Below are positions 8,034 through 17,532 of a stretch of DNA of 64,000 bases, piece by piece. Both the position numbers and the translations under genes were made by a program. The notes beneath the pieces were generated by a model. That model was not told the origin of the DNA, did no database searches, and saw nothing but the letters and a program-made list of their open reading frames with translations. The stretch covers positions 124,001 to 188,000 of the forward strand of contig CATOTF010000001.1 in the NCBI GenBank assembly GCA_951813045.1, in the 5' to 3' direction. The stretch comes from an uncultured Rhizobiaceae bacterium (lineage in GTDB: Bacteria; Pseudomonadota; Alphaproteobacteria; Rhizobiales; Rhizobiaceae). The first letter of the stretch is position 1; each line of letters begins with the position of its first letter.

Positions 8034-8763
8034 ATCGAGCAAGTATTTCGAAACGGTATGTTGCGCCGGTGTAGGACGAGACGGTCTCTGGCGCCGTCAA
8101 TATCCGGTACCATTTCGGATTCTCGACCCCAAACAGAAGTTCTCCAGATGGAGTTCAATCAAATATCAGTTCACAAGATCAAAGGCTGATATCAGAACCG
8201 AAAGCCAAAAAGTCTTACCAGAATCCCTGATAGTGGGTGATGAGCTGAAAAGGTCGGAACGAGCAAGGTTTCTCAACCCATTAATCCGTAACTCCTTTAA
8301 TGAAGCTGATGCTCAATGTGAATCACTTGTACTCCTTCGCCCACAGATGGTGCGCTTGACAGCACAACAAAAGTCCAAAAACGACTTGCAGGACGAGCAA
8401 GCTAAACATGCTGAACTCGCTGCGCAAACATCTCTCTTTGATAAACCAGCAAAACCGCTCGAGCCGTGTCCAGTGGAATTTACCGTTGAATGGAAAGATG
8501 CTGCTGGAAAACATCGTAGACACATTTGCGATGATTGGGAGACTTCAACGGCGTATATGAGATTTCAACGGATGTATGGACACCATGAAGCACTACGGGT
8601 GTTGAAGCGAAAGTATGAACAAGAGTATTTTGAGGCGGGATTAGCGTTGGCGTTCAGCACTCACAGTCGGCGAAATATTACCAACGGAATGAAAAACCAA
8701 TGGCTGCTTGTAGGTTTGATCCGAATTGATGTGAATACCCAAGGTGACCTCCTTTTAGGCTGA
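7972..8763 (+). CDS. Unknown protein overlapping and paired with DUF488
   Basis: No named function. The 263-residue product has an N-terminal part with FILVKALPHRSSKYFETVCCAGV and WRRQYPVPFRIL (about 12-50), a mixed middle (60-150), and a C-terminal part with a conserved-looking TVEWKD...CDDWETSTAYMRF and ending FSTHSRR...WLLVGLIRI. From memory, proteins with a KA-P-S-KY-ETVC-AG start and a TH-R...W-GL end occur next to DUF488 genes elsewhere, which supports a real two-gene unit. ATG 7972 follows GAGGGAAA; ATG 7990 follows CGGAG and is an alternative. Sample GC is low (22 of 60 at 8161-8220). A role in nucleic-acid handling or defence is only a guess. Confidence 0.7.
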   Translation: MEQSGAMNDECFILVKALPHRSSKYFETVCCAGVGRDGLWRRQYPVPFRILDPKQKFSRWSSIKYQFTRSKADIRTESQKVLPESLIVGDELKRSERARFLNPLIRNSFNEADAQCESLVLLRPQMVRLTAQQKSKNDLQDEQAKHAELAAQTSLFDKPAKPLEPCPVEFTVEWKDAAGKHRRHICDDWETSTAYMRFQRMYGHHEALRVLKRKYEQEYFEAGLALAFSTHSRRNITNGMKNQWLLVGLIRIDVNTQGDLLLG

Positions 8764-8906
8764 ATTCAGATGTCGACAACGAAATTCTGAAAGACTGGGC
8801 GTGTCTACAATCACTACGGCGTTACCAATCACTGTTATCGAAAAACTGAACCAGTTCTTTCCTCATCTTTCTGACCCGACTCCCCGCTAGTCCCGTCCCC
8901 TCCCAT

Positions 8907-9746
8907 TCACCCCCGCTCGGTCGCGGCCGGATACACCCCCAAAATCTTCCGCTCCGCTGAAAAGAATTCCATTTCCTCAAGCGCGTATTTTACGTTTTGT
9001 TGCTCGGGGTGGCCTTCTATGTCGGCGTAGAAGATTGTGGCGGTGAAGGTGCCGCCCTGATAGCTTTCCAGTTTGGTCATGTTGACGCCGTTCGTGGCGA
9101 AACCGCCCATGACTTTATAGAGTGCGGCGGGGACATTGCGGACGCGGAAGACGAAAGTTGTCACCGCCGGGCCCGCGTCAACGTCGGGAACCTCCGCCTC
9201 GCGGGACAGGATGACGAAACGGGTGGTGTTATGCTCCGCGTCGTCGACATTTTCCTTTAAAATATTCATGCCGTAAAGTTCCGCCGCCAGGACGGGGGAA
9301 AGGGAGGCGGCTTTGCGGTCGTTGTTTTCGGCGATCATGCGCGCGGCACCCGCCGTATCGCCGGCAATAACGCCTTTCCAACCATTGTCGCGGATGACCG
9401 AGCGGCATTGGCCCAGCGCGTGGATGTGGGAATAGACGGTTTCGATATCCTCGATTCTCACCCTGGGCAAAGCCATCAACTGAAAACGGATGGGCAGAAA
9501 ATATTCGCCAATGATCTGAAACCCGGAATCCGGCAGCAATTGGTGGATATCCGCAACACGCCCGGCAAGCGTGTTTTCAATCGGGATCATGGCAAGGTCG
9601 GCCTCGCCGGTTTTCAAGGCGTCGAATGCATCTTCAAACGTCGGGCACGGCAGCGGCGTCATATTGGCATAAACATTACGGCAGGCCGTATCGGAATTGG
9701 CGCCGGGTTCCCCCTGGAACGCGATTTTGCCGGTTCTGTTGGGCAT
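8907..9746 (-). CDS. pheA: Prephenate dehydratase
   Basis: Converts prephenate to phenylpyruvate, the committed step to phenylalanine, in the cytoplasm. The 279-residue protein has the catalytic domain start KIAFQGEPGANSDTACRN, the PIENTLAGRV block, the NTTRFVIL motif containing the catalytic Thr-Arg-Phe, and a C-terminal ACT domain (about 185-270; KLESYQGG) for phenylalanine feedback inhibition. There is no chorismate mutase domain. It follows kdsB by 5 bases, so the two are one operon (kdsB-pheA on the minus strand). Start and length are normal for the monofunctional alphaproteobacterial form. Confidence 0.95.
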   Translation of the reverse strand: MPNRTGKIAFQGEPGANSDTACRNVYANMTPLPCPTFEDAFDALKTGEADLAMIPIENTLAGRVADIHQLLPDSGFQIIGEYFLPIRFQLMALPRVRIEDIETVYSHIHALGQCRSVIRDNGWKGVIAGDTAGAARMIAENNDRKAASLSPVLAAELYGMNILKENVDDAEHNTTRFVILSREAEVPDVDAGPAVTTFVFRVRNVPAALYKVMGGFATNGVNMTKLESYQGGTFTATIFYADIEGHPEQQNVKYALEEMEFFSAERKILGVYPAATERG

Positions 9747-9751
9747 ATTTA

Positions 9752-10495
9752 TCAGCTCGATTTTGAAAGAATTGCGCGGGCGCGTTCAAGATGGTCGGGA
9801 GTATCAACACCAAGCGGGACAGTGTCAACGAGGGCCGCATCAATGCGCATGCCGTTCTCAACGGCACGTAATTGTTCAAGTTTTTCCCGCAGTTCAAGGG
9901 TTGACGGGGGCAGCGAGACGAAACGTTCCAGCGCTTCGCGCCGCCATGCATAAAGGCCGATGTGGTGGTACAGGGGGCCATCTCCATAAGGGTCCGTCGC
10001 GCGGGTGAAATAAAGCGCCCGCAAAAGGTTTTCCCCCGACGGTGTGCCGACAAGTTTCACCACATTGGGATCGGTTCGCTCTTCTTCGAGCGTGATTTCA
10101 GTCGCCAGCGTCGCCAGCCCAACGTCGGCATTCACCAGGGGCCGCAGGCTGGCACGGATGGCGGTTTTGTCGATTGTCGGCAGATCCCCTTGTACATTGA
10201 TTATTCTGTCCACGTTGTTGTCCGGATCAACGGTCTGAATCGCCTCCCAAATCCGATCTGAACCAGAGGCGTGGTCTTCACGAGTCATTACCGCTTCGCC
10301 ACCATGGTCGCGCACCGAATCAGATACCTCCTTTGTGTCCGTCGCGATGACAACAGGGCCAACGTCAGCCTCCAGAGCCCGGTTCATCACCTGAACGATC
10401 ATCGGCAGGCCGGCAATATCGGCCAAAGGCTTCCCCGGGAGGCGGGTTGATGCCATTCTGGCGGGAATTAACACCAGAGTTTTGCTGTTTTTCAT
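9752..10495 (-). CDS. kdsB: 3-deoxy-manno-octulosonate cytidylyltransferase
   Basis: Activates KDO with CTP to CMP-KDO for the inner core of lipopolysaccharide. The 247-residue product begins [20 protein letters not shown], containing the nucleotide-binding [15 protein letters not shown] signature, followed by [24 protein letters not shown] (metal-binding Asp) and [19 protein letters not shown] at 10495 was chosen over the upstream in-frame ATG at 10585, because the family begins here. The gene diverges from the cytochrome c gene across about 185 bases and is followed directly by pheA, a pairing frequently seen in Hyphomicrobiales. Confidence 0.95.
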   Translation of the reverse strand: MKNSKTLVLIPARMASTRLPGKPLADIAGLPMIVQVMNRALEADVGPVVIATDTKEVSDSVRDHGGEAVMTREDHASGSDRIWEAIQTVDPDNNVDRIINVQGDLPTIDKTAIRASLRPLVNADVGLATLATEITLEEERTDPNVVKLVGTPSGENLLRALYFTRATDPYGDGPLYHHIGLYAWRREALERFVSLPPSTLELREKLEQLRAVENGMRIDAALVDTVPLGVDTPDHLERARAILSKSS

Positions 10496-10680
10496 CTGCG
10501 TTCGGGCCTTAAATCGATAAATCTGCAATCCATGACAAAAAGTCTCATGGGAAGCGCTCTTATAGGTGTTGCAACGCCGCAGCAAAAGTCATAGTTTCCG
10601 CGCGAATTTAAAGGCTGATGTGGGTTGCCCCTTCAAACGCATCAAACCCCGGCCTGATTGCGTATCTGGAGCCTAAACGC

Positions 10681-11226
10681 ATGGACTCATTTGAGTGGAA
10701 CAAAGTATTTGCAGCGCTATTGGCGGCTGCGTTTGTGGTTTTGGGGGTCAACTTCCTGGCCGAGGAGCTTTTTCACAGCAATACGCCTGATAAACCGGGC
10801 TACGCCCTTGAAGGGGGTGCGACGGAAGAGGCGACAACGGCTGCTGCCGCACCGACGGTTGAATCTGTTGACGCGTTGTTGGCATCCGCTGATCTGGCAG
10901 CTGGTGAAAAGGCCGGTAAAAAATGTGCCGCCTGCCACAATTTTGCAGAAGGTGCCGGTAATAAGGTCGGCCCCGGACTTTATGGTATTGTAAACCGCGC
11001 CATCGGCGTTGCTGACGGGTTTGGCTATTCCAGCGCCATGAAAGCCTATGGCGCAGGTAAAACATGGACCTATGACGAACTGAACGGCTTTCTCTTTAAG
11101 CCAAAAGCCCACATTAAAGGTACATCGATGGGATTTGCAGGCATCAAGAAAACCGAACAACGGGCGGCTCTAATTGCCTATCTACGGTCCCTTTCAGCTG
11201 ATCCGGCTCCGCTGCCGGGTAGCTGA
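10681..11226 (+). CDS. Membrane-anchored c-type cytochrome (CycM-like)
   Basis: Monohaem cytochrome c that probably passes electrons from the bc1 complex to a terminal oxidase at the periplasmic face of the inner membrane. The 181-residue product begins MDSFEWNKVFAALLAAAF, with one uncleaved N-terminal anchor (about 9-28), an alanine-rich linker, the haem site CAACH near residue 82 and a likely Met ligand in KGTSMGFAG. The architecture and opening sequence match the rhizobial CycM/cytochrome c552 type. ATG 10681 follows GGAG; an upstream in-frame ATG adds 21 unrelated residues. A clear terminator follows at 11250. Confidence 0.93.
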   Translation: MDSFEWNKVFAALLAAAFVVLGVNFLAEELFHSNTPDKPGYALEGGATEEATTAAAAPTVESVDALLASADLAAGEKAGKKCAACHNFAEGAGNKVGPGLYGIVNRAIGVADGFGYSSAMKAYGAGKTWTYDELNGFLFKPKAHIKGTSMGFAGIKKTEQRAALIAYLRSLSADPAPLPGS

Positions 11227-11249
11227 GGGCAGGTTGCTGCAGAATTTGA

Positions 11250-11277
11250 AAAACCGGGCAGTTTGTCCGGTTTTTTT
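11250..11277 (+). terminator. Rho-independent terminator after the cytochrome c gene
   Basis: AACCGG pairs with CCGGTT around a 9-base centre and is followed by seven T on the plus strand. It lies 24 bases after the cytochrome stop and separates that gene from the yej operon. Confidence 0.85.
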
Positions 11278-11327
11278 ATGCCCGCCATTCATCCAATTCA
11301 ATCAAGTATTTCTGACAAGAACGTAAC

Positions 11328-11355
11328 TTGACCTATCTTCCATGATGCCTACCTT
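11328..11355 (+). promoter_or_regulatory. Putative promoter of the yej operon
   Basis: TTGACC (11328-11333) and TACCTT (11350-11355) are spaced by 16 bases, a good -35 and a weak -10. The predicted start would leave a leader of about 27 bases before the first yejA gene, which has CGGAG for ribosome binding. Suggestive only. Confidence 0.35.
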
Positions 11356-11388
11356 ACTGCAGATATTTTGTTATTCGGAGATTTGCCG

Positions 11389-13278
11389 ATGAAGCGTTTC
11401 ATTTCCGCCACCCTTATGCCCTTTGGCTTATCATTTGCCTTGACTTTGGCCAGCCTTATCGCATTTGCGTCGCAGCCGGCATATTCGGATGATCGGGTCT
11501 GGCGGAAATCGACGTCCCTGATCGGAAAATCGAAATACGAAGACGGATTCTCCCATTACGAACACGTGAATCCTGATGCGCCAAAGGGCGGCACTCTCAA
11601 TTCGATGGCGAATGGAACTTTTGACAGTTTCAACCCGTTTATTGTCCCTGGCGCTACCGCCGCCGGGTTAAATTATCAGGGGGGTCTACTTTGGGACCTG
11701 ATGATGTCGAAAGCTATTGACGAACCATCTGCATCCCACCCGCTCATTGCAGAAGCTTTCACCTATCCTGATGATTATTCCTCCGCAACCTACCGACTTG
11801 ATAAGCGCGCTAAATGGCACGACGGCAAACGGATCACACCGGAGGATGTCAAATGGTCAATGGAAACCCTCAAAGAGCACTCACCCCAGTACAACCGCTA
11901 TTTTGGCGATGTAAAAGAAATCCGCATCGACAATGAATATGAGGTTACGTTTTTTTTCGCGCAAAAGAATAACCGGGAACTGCCTTTGATAATCGGTGAT
12001 CTGCCTGTCCTGCCAAAACACTGGTGGGAAGGGGTGGATGCAAAAGGTAAGAAACGAGACTTTACCAAATCATCTTTGGAACCGCCTTTGGGTAGTGGCC
12101 CTTACAAAATTGCGAGTTTTGAACCCGGCTCGTCTGTAACCTATGAAAGGGTGAAGGATTATTGGGCAGCAGAAACGCCGACACGTAAAGGCCGTTTCAA
12201 TTTTGACACCCGCAAATATACCTATTTTAAAGATGAAACCGCCCTGTGGGAAGCTTTCAAAAAAGGTGGGTTTGGTGACCTTCGTTTGGAAAACAGGGCG
12301 GAATTTTGGGCGCGTCGATACAATTTTCCCTCATTTGAAGCCGGTGATGTGAAAAAGGAAGAGTTTAAGGAAACATCCGGATATTCGATGCAGGGCTTTG
12401 TTCTGAATACCAGGCGCCCACAATTCCAGAACCGGCTTGTGCGAAAGGCATTAACCTGGGCCATGAACTTTGAGCAGATGAACAAAAACCTGTTCTTTAG
12501 CCAATACACCCGCACAAAAAGCTATTTCGGTGGAACGGAATTACAATCAAAAGAATTACCAGGCGGTAGAGAGTTGGAAATTCTCAGTGAATATAAATCA
12601 GACCTGCCTCCTGAAATTTTCACAGAAGAATTCGCCTTGCCCGTGTATGAAACCCGTCGTGATGATCGAAAGTTTCTCAGGGTGGCGTTTGATCTTCTCA
12701 AACAGGGTGGATGGACGCAAGAAGGCAGCAAACTTGTCGATTCTAACGGTAATCAGTTCAAGCTGGAAATTCTTGGTTTCAGCCCGGCCAGTGAGAAAAT
12801 TAACGCCCCATGGCTCACCAGCCTTAAGCGTCTTGGAATTGACGCAACATTTCGCGTTGTTGATACGTCACAATACATCGCAAGGGTCAACAATTTTGAC
12901 TATGATGTTATCTCAATTGCCACCCAACAGTCGGCATCGCCTGGTAACGAGCAGCGGGAGTATTGGTCGAGTGGCGCTGCTGATCAATCAGGGTCGCGCA
13001 ACTATATGGGTGCTAAAAACCCGGTAATCGACAAATTGGTTGAACGTATCATCTATGCCAAAGACCGGGCCGAGCTTGTGGCAGTGACGAACGCCCTTGA
13101 CCGTGTTTTATTGTTTAATTATTACGCGGTACCCCAATGGCACGTGTCCATAACCCGTGCAGCCTATTGGGATAAATTTGCCATTCCAAGGCCGCAACCT
13201 TCCTATCGCGGTATAGATCCGGAAAGCTGGTGGATTGACCCGGAAAAAGAAGCGGCTTTAAAGGCTAAATACCAATAG
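11389..13278 (+). CDS. yejA: Peptide ABC transporter substrate-binding protein, Yej type, copy 1
   Basis: Family 5 periplasmic binding protein of a YejABEF-type importer, known to take up peptides including microcin C in other bacteria. The 629-residue product has a Sec signal peptide (MKRFISATLMPF to about residue 33, AYS-DD). The paired domain markers HVNPDAPKGGTLN, WHDGKRITPEDVKWSMETL and PLGSGPYKIASFEPG follow, and the length fits the long YejA subgroup. ATG 11389 was chosen for its ribosome site. It is the first gene of a run yejA-yejA2-yejB-yejE-yejF-Nudix-dehydrogenase. A second homologue lies 23 bases downstream, so the transporter may use two ligand receptors. Confidence 0.9.
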   Translation: MKRFISATLMPFGLSFALTLASLIAFASQPAYSDDRVWRKSTSLIGKSKYEDGFSHYEHVNPDAPKGGTLNSMANGTFDSFNPFIVPGATAAGLNYQGGLLWDLMMSKAIDEPSASHPLIAEAFTYPDDYSSATYRLDKRAKWHDGKRITPEDVKWSMETLKEHSPQYNRYFGDVKEIRIDNEYEVTFFFAQKNNRELPLIIGDLPVLPKHWWEGVDAKGKKRDFTKSSLEPPLGSGPYKIASFEPGSSVTYERVKDYWAAETPTRKGRFNFDTRKYTYFKDETALWEAFKKGGFGDLRLENRAEFWARRYNFPSFEAGDVKKEEFKETSGYSMQGFVLNTRRPQFQNRLVRKALTWAMNFEQMNKNLFFSQYTRTKSYFGGTELQSKELPGGRELEILSEYKSDLPPEIFTEEFALPVYETRRDDRKFLRVAFDLLKQGGWTQEGSKLVDSNGNQFKLEILGFSPASEKINAPWLTSLKRLGIDATFRVVDTSQYIARVNNFDYDVISIATQQSASPGNEQREYWSSGAADQSGSRNYMGAKNPVIDKLVERIIYAKDRAELVAVTNALDRVLLFNYYAVPQWHVSITRAAYWDKFAIPRPQPSYRGIDPESWWIDPEKEAALKAKYQ

Positions 13279-13301
13279 TGTCGCAACAAACGGGATAACC
13301 T

Positions 13302-15176
13302 ATGGCTCTCACTCGCAGACAATTCGGGCGCCTGTCCATCGCCGCTATGCTGGCAGGTCCGCTGGCGTCCATGCCGAAAATTTCACTCGCTGCAAACCCG
13401 ACAGGAGCACCACTGCACGGGTTATCAGCGTTTGGAGAGCTCAAATACGGGCCGGAGTATCCGCGATTTGATTTCGTTAATCCGGATGCTCCAAAAGGCG
13501 GGCTTTTCAATTTCAGTGTTTCGAACTGGGGATATAATCAAAACCCGCAAACATTCGATACACTCAACACATTCGTTTTGAAGGGCAATGCGCCTCCGCG
13601 CATGGAATTGTGCTTTGATGCCTTGATGGTCCGGGCGATTGATGAACCGACGGCGATTTACTGCAGCCTTGCACGCAGCGTCGAGATTTCAGACGACCGG
13701 AACACCTATACGTTTAAATTGAGACCGGAAGCACGGTGGCACGATGGCTCACCCATCACAGCCCACGACGTGGCGTTTTCCTACACGCTTCTTAAAAAGG
13801 ATGGGCATCCGGAAATCGCAATCGTATTGAACAATCTGGAGGCCGCAAAAGCGGTTGACGATGAGACTGTTGTCCTGACTTTCAACGGCAAGCAGTCTGA
13901 CCGGGCCATTTTGACCAATGCATTGATGCCGATTGTATCTAAAACCTATTATGAAAAAGTCGATTTTCTGGCAGCTACCTTGGAATCCCCGCTCACATCA
14001 GGTCCATATCGGGTAAAAACAGCCAACAGTGGGTCATTGATTGAATATGAGAGGGTTGAGGATTATTGGGCAAAAGATCTTCCATTTACAAAGGGTCTCT
14101 ATAATTTTGATGTCCTGCGGATTGAATTCTACCGTGACCGGCAGGCTGCATTTGAAGCCTTTAAAAAGGGTAATATTACTTTTCGCGAGGAATTCACCTC
14201 GAAGACCTGGGCGACGGAATATGACTTTCCTGCCGTAAAGGACGGTCGCGTCAAGCAACGCTTGTTCCCAGCTGAAAAAGTGCCATCATTCCAGGCATGG
14301 GCGGTTAATCAACGGCGCAAAAAGCTGGCCAATCCCAAAACCGTACAAGCCATTGGGCATTGCTTCGATTTTGAGTGGACCAATGAAAATTTCTTTTTCA
14401 ATGCCTATACACGCGGGCAATCGTTCTTCGAAAATTCTGAATTCTCTGCCGCGGGCAAGCCACAGGGTGTAGAATTGAAACTGCTGGAGGGCCTGAAGAA
14501 CGCGCCTGAACCCGCCGTATTTAATGAAGTACCCATGCAACCGGCATCTAACGGGTCCGGCCGGGACCGCAAATTGCTGCGCAAGGCCAATCAACTGTTC
14601 CAGGAAGCCGGATGGAAACGACAGGGAACGCAACTAGTCGATGAAACCGGTACGCCGTTTACACTCGAATTTTTAATCCGATCCCCGACGTTTGAACGCA
14701 TTTTAGGGAAGTTTGTTGCCAACCTGAAGTCCCTTGGTGTTGATGCTTCCATTCGCCTTGTCGACCCGGCCCAGTATCAAAAGCGGTTGGACACCTATGA
14801 TTTTGATGTTTCCGGCATGGCATTTCGGTTTGGAGCGACACCAACGAGCGAAAGCATGCAGCAGTTTTTCGGAGCGGCAAATGCCGACCGTGAAGGTAAC
14901 CGCAATTTTGCCGGGATCAAAAACGCCACAGTTGATGAATTGATCGGCAAAATAGACGGGGCTAATTCCCGCCACGAGCTTGCAGTTATCCTCAAAGCCC
15001 TCGACAGGGTCTTGCGTGTAACGCATAGCTGGATACCTAATTGGGCTTCGGCGAATCACCGTATTGCCTATTGGGATATGTTTGGTTTTCCTGAAACAAA
15101 ACCCGACTACAGTTTCCCCATAGAAACCTTCTGGTGGTTCGACGGGGCAAAAGCCAAGGCAATTGGTAAGGGCTAG
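13302..15176 (+). CDS. Peptide ABC transporter substrate-binding protein, Yej type, copy 2 (Tat signal)
   Basis: Second family 5 binding protein of the same operon, 624 residues. It opens MALTRRQFGRLSIAAMLAG, with a twin-arginine motif and a short hydrophobic core, so export is probably by Tat, in contrast to the Sec-type first copy. Shared landmarks are FVNPDAPKGGLFNF, WHDGSPITAHDVAFSY and LTSGPYRVK. The paralogues have diverged clearly, which points to different ligands rather than a recent duplication. ATG 13302 follows GGATAACCT, a moderate ribosome site. The permease genes follow at 15241. Confidence 0.9.
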   Translation: MALTRRQFGRLSIAAMLAGPLASMPKISLAANPTGAPLHGLSAFGELKYGPEYPRFDFVNPDAPKGGLFNFSVSNWGYNQNPQTFDTLNTFVLKGNAPPRMELCFDALMVRAIDEPTAIYCSLARSVEISDDRNTYTFKLRPEARWHDGSPITAHDVAFSYTLLKKDGHPEIAIVLNNLEAAKAVDDETVVLTFNGKQSDRAILTNALMPIVSKTYYEKVDFLAATLESPLTSGPYRVKTANSGSLIEYERVEDYWAKDLPFTKGLYNFDVLRIEFYRDRQAAFEAFKKGNITFREEFTSKTWATEYDFPAVKDGRVKQRLFPAEKVPSFQAWAVNQRRKKLANPKTVQAIGHCFDFEWTNENFFFNAYTRGQSFFENSEFSAAGKPQGVELKLLEGLKNAPEPAVFNEVPMQPASNGSGRDRKLLRKANQLFQEAGWKRQGTQLVDETGTPFTLEFLIRSPTFERILGKFVANLKSLGVDASIRLVDPAQYQKRLDTYDFDVSGMAFRFGATPTSESMQQFFGAANADREGNRNFAGIKNATVDELIGKIDGANSRHELAVILKALDRVLRVTHSWIPNWASANHRIAYWDMFGFPETKPDYSFPIETFWWFDGAKAKAIGKG

Positions 15177-15240
15177 ACCTTTCATTAATTGCTGACGAAC
15201 AATGATATCCCGCCCGGCGGGGAGGAGAAGCTGCAACCGA

Positions 15241-16356
15241 ATGGGCGCTTATATTGCGAGACGTTTGCTGCTCATGATTCCCACCCTGTTGGGGATTATG
15301 CTGTTGAGCTTCACGGTCATCCAGTTTGCACCGGGTGGCCCGGTGGAGCAGATTATTGCCCAGCTCACCGGTCAGGGAGGTAGCGCTGCTGACCGTATCT
15401 CAGGGGGTGGCGGAGACTTTCAAACAGGCGCGGATAATACCCAGTCTGGCGCGGAATCGACTGGTGGTTCTTCTAAATATCGTGGTTCTCAAGGGCTCGA
15501 CCCGGAATTTATCAAAAAGCTCGAAAAACAGTTTGGGTTTGACAAGCCCGCCCACGAGCGTTTTTTGAAAATGATTTGGGATTATGCCCGGTTTGAGTTC
15601 GGCGAAAGTTATTTCCGATCGATATCTGTGATCGATCTGATCAAGGAAAAGATGCCCGTTTCAATATCATTGGGCATTTGGATCATGTTGATCTCCTACA
15701 TCATCTCCATTCCGCTTGGCATTCGAAAAGCCGTTCATGACGGGTCCACATTCGATATCTGGACCAGCGGGATAATTATCATCGCCTATGCGATACCGGG
15801 CTTTCTGGTTGCCGTCATGCTCATGGTGTTTTTCGCCGGCGGGTCGTTTCTGGACTGGTTTCCGTTGCGCGGTTTGACGTCCGACAATTTTGATGAATTG
15901 TCCTTGTGGGGGAAAATCGTTGACTACTTTTGGCACCTGACGTTACCGCTGATTGCTCTATGTCTTTCCGCATTTGCCACCACGACATTGCTGACCAAAA
16001 ACTCGTTTCTCGACGAAATCAAGAAACAGTATGTGGTGACGGCTCGCGCTAAAGGCTTGAAGGAAAGCCAGGTTCTTTACGGCCATGTTTTCCGCAACGC
16101 GATGCTGATCATCATTGCCGGGTTTCCAAGCGCCTTCATTACGGCATTCTTCTCCGGTTCCTTGCTAATTGAAGCAATCTTTTCGCTGGACGGTCTGGGC
16201 CTGCTGGGGTTTGAAGCCACATTGCAACGGGATTATGCGGTGGTGTTTGCCACACTTTATATTTTCGCGCTGATGGGGCTTATCGTAAATCTGGTTTCTG
16301 ACCTGATGTATACACTTATTGATCCACGCATCGACTTTGACAGGCGGGATGTGTGA
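15241..16356 (+). CDS. yejB: Microcin C/peptide ABC transporter permease YejB
   Basis: Inner-membrane permease, 371 residues, one half of the channel of the Yej importer. It begins [20 protein letters not shown], the typical first helix of DppB/OppB-like permeases, has the YejB-type glycine/serine-rich periplasmic insert (about residues 42-85) and several membrane helices. The EAA-type loop [20 protein letters not shown], which contacts the ATPase, lies near 275-294. The start is set by family N-terminus; GGGGAGGAG is upstream but rather far. The stop TGA overlaps the ATG of yejE, giving coupled translation. Confidence 0.92.
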   Translation: MGAYIARRLLLMIPTLLGIMLLSFTVIQFAPGGPVEQIIAQLTGQGGSAADRISGGGGDFQTGADNTQSGAESTGGSSKYRGSQGLDPEFIKKLEKQFGFDKPAHERFLKMIWDYARFEFGESYFRSISVIDLIKEKMPVSISLGIWIMLISYIISIPLGIRKAVHDGSTFDIWTSGIIIIAYAIPGFLVAVMLMVFFAGGSFLDWFPLRGLTSDNFDELSLWGKIVDYFWHLTLPLIALCLSAFATTTLLTKNSFLDEIKKQYVVTARAKGLKESQVLYGHVFRNAMLIIIAGFPSAFITAFFSGSLLIEAIFSLDGLGLLGFEATLQRDYAVVFATLYIFALMGLIVNLVSDLMYTLIDPRIDFDRRDV

Positions 16357-17525
16357 TGAGCGTCGGTGTACTCGAAAAAACCGCCAAGGATGCGCCAGTT
16401 GAGGCGAAAGTGATGGCCCGCATTGGCCCTTTCAAGGTATCACCACTTAACGGACGCCGGTGGCAGAATTTTAAGGCGAACCGCCGCGGGTACTGGTCGC
16501 TCTGGATCTTCCTGTTCCTGTTTGTATTTTCCCTTTTGGCAGAGTTCATCGCCAACGACCGCCCCATTCTGGTTTCCTACAAGGGCGAAATACTAATGCC
16601 GATCTTTGTCGATTATCCGGAGGAGAAGTTTGGCGGGTTTCTTCCGGTGACCGACTATCGTGACCCGGTAAACATTGAAGAAATTGAAGCGAATGGCTGG
16701 ATGCTTTGGCCCCCGATCCGTTATTCCTATACGACCGCGAATGTGGATGTTCCGCGCCCCGTTCCCTCTCCGCCAACCTGGATGCTGGACACGGAGGAGG
16801 CCTGTCATAAATATGAAGGAGGGGCGCAAGACCCGCTTTGTAATTATGGAAACTGGAACTGGTTTGGTACGGATGATCAGGCTCGCGACGTTTCAGCACG
16901 GCTGATCTATGGTTTTCGAATTTCCGTTTTGTTTGGATTAGCGCTCACACTGTTTTCTGCCGTAATCGGCATAAGTGCAGGTGCTGTCCAAGGGTATTAC
17001 GGCGGTTGGACCGACCTTCTTTTCCAACGTTTCATCGAAATCTGGACGGCGATACCCCTGCTTTACCTGTTGATCATCATATCGTCTGTTCTGCCCCCCG
17101 GGTTTTGGGTGTTGCTCGGCATTATGTTGCTGTTTTCATGGACAGGATTCGTTGGTGTTGTGCGGGCAGAGTTTTTACGCGCCCGTAATTTTGAATATGT
17201 AAACGCTGCGCGTGCACTTGGCGTTGGTAATGGTACAATCATGTTCCGCCACCTTTTGCCCAATGCGATGGTGGCGACATTGACCTTCATGCCGTTCATC
17301 CTGTCAGGTTCCATTGGTTCATTGACCGCCCTCGACTTCCTGGGTTTCGGCTTGCCACCGGGCTCCCCTTCACTGGGTGAAATGGTTCAACAGGCGCGCA
17401 ATAATCTACAGGCCCCGTGGCTGGCGATTATGGCGTTTATTGTCATCAGTGTGATGCTTTCGCTGCTGGTGTTCATAGGGGAAGCAACCCGCGACGCCTT
17501 TGACCCGCGCAAGACGTTTAAGTGA
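16356..17525 (+). CDS. yejE: Microcin C/peptide ABC transporter permease YejE
   Basis: Second permease of the Yej importer, 389 residues. A cytoplasmic N-terminal stretch is followed by the first helix (YWSLWIFLFLFVFSLLAEFI). A long periplasmic loop with the family-typical YPEEKFGGFLPVTDYRDP comes next, then the five-helix core from about residue 180. The ATPase-contact loop is NAARALGVGNGTIMFRHLLP. The ATG at 16356 overlaps the yejB stop as TGATG; a GTG one codon upstream is also possible. The next gene, yejF, starts 7 bases after the stop. Confidence 0.92.
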   Translation: MSVGVLEKTAKDAPVEAKVMARIGPFKVSPLNGRRWQNFKANRRGYWSLWIFLFLFVFSLLAEFIANDRPILVSYKGEILMPIFVDYPEEKFGGFLPVTDYRDPVNIEEIEANGWMLWPPIRYSYTTANVDVPRPVPSPPTWMLDTEEACHKYEGGAQDPLCNYGNWNWFGTDDQARDVSARLIYGFRISVLFGLALTLFSAVIGISAGAVQGYYGGWTDLLFQRFIEIWTAIPLLYLLIIISSVLPPGFWVLLGIMLLFSWTGFVGVVRAEFLRARNFEYVNAARALGVGNGTIMFRHLLPNAMVATLTFMPFILSGSIGSLTALDFLGFGLPPGSPSLGEMVQQARNNLQAPWLAIMAFIVISVMLSLLVFIGEATRDAFDPRKTFK

Positions 17526-17532
17526 GGGTGAG

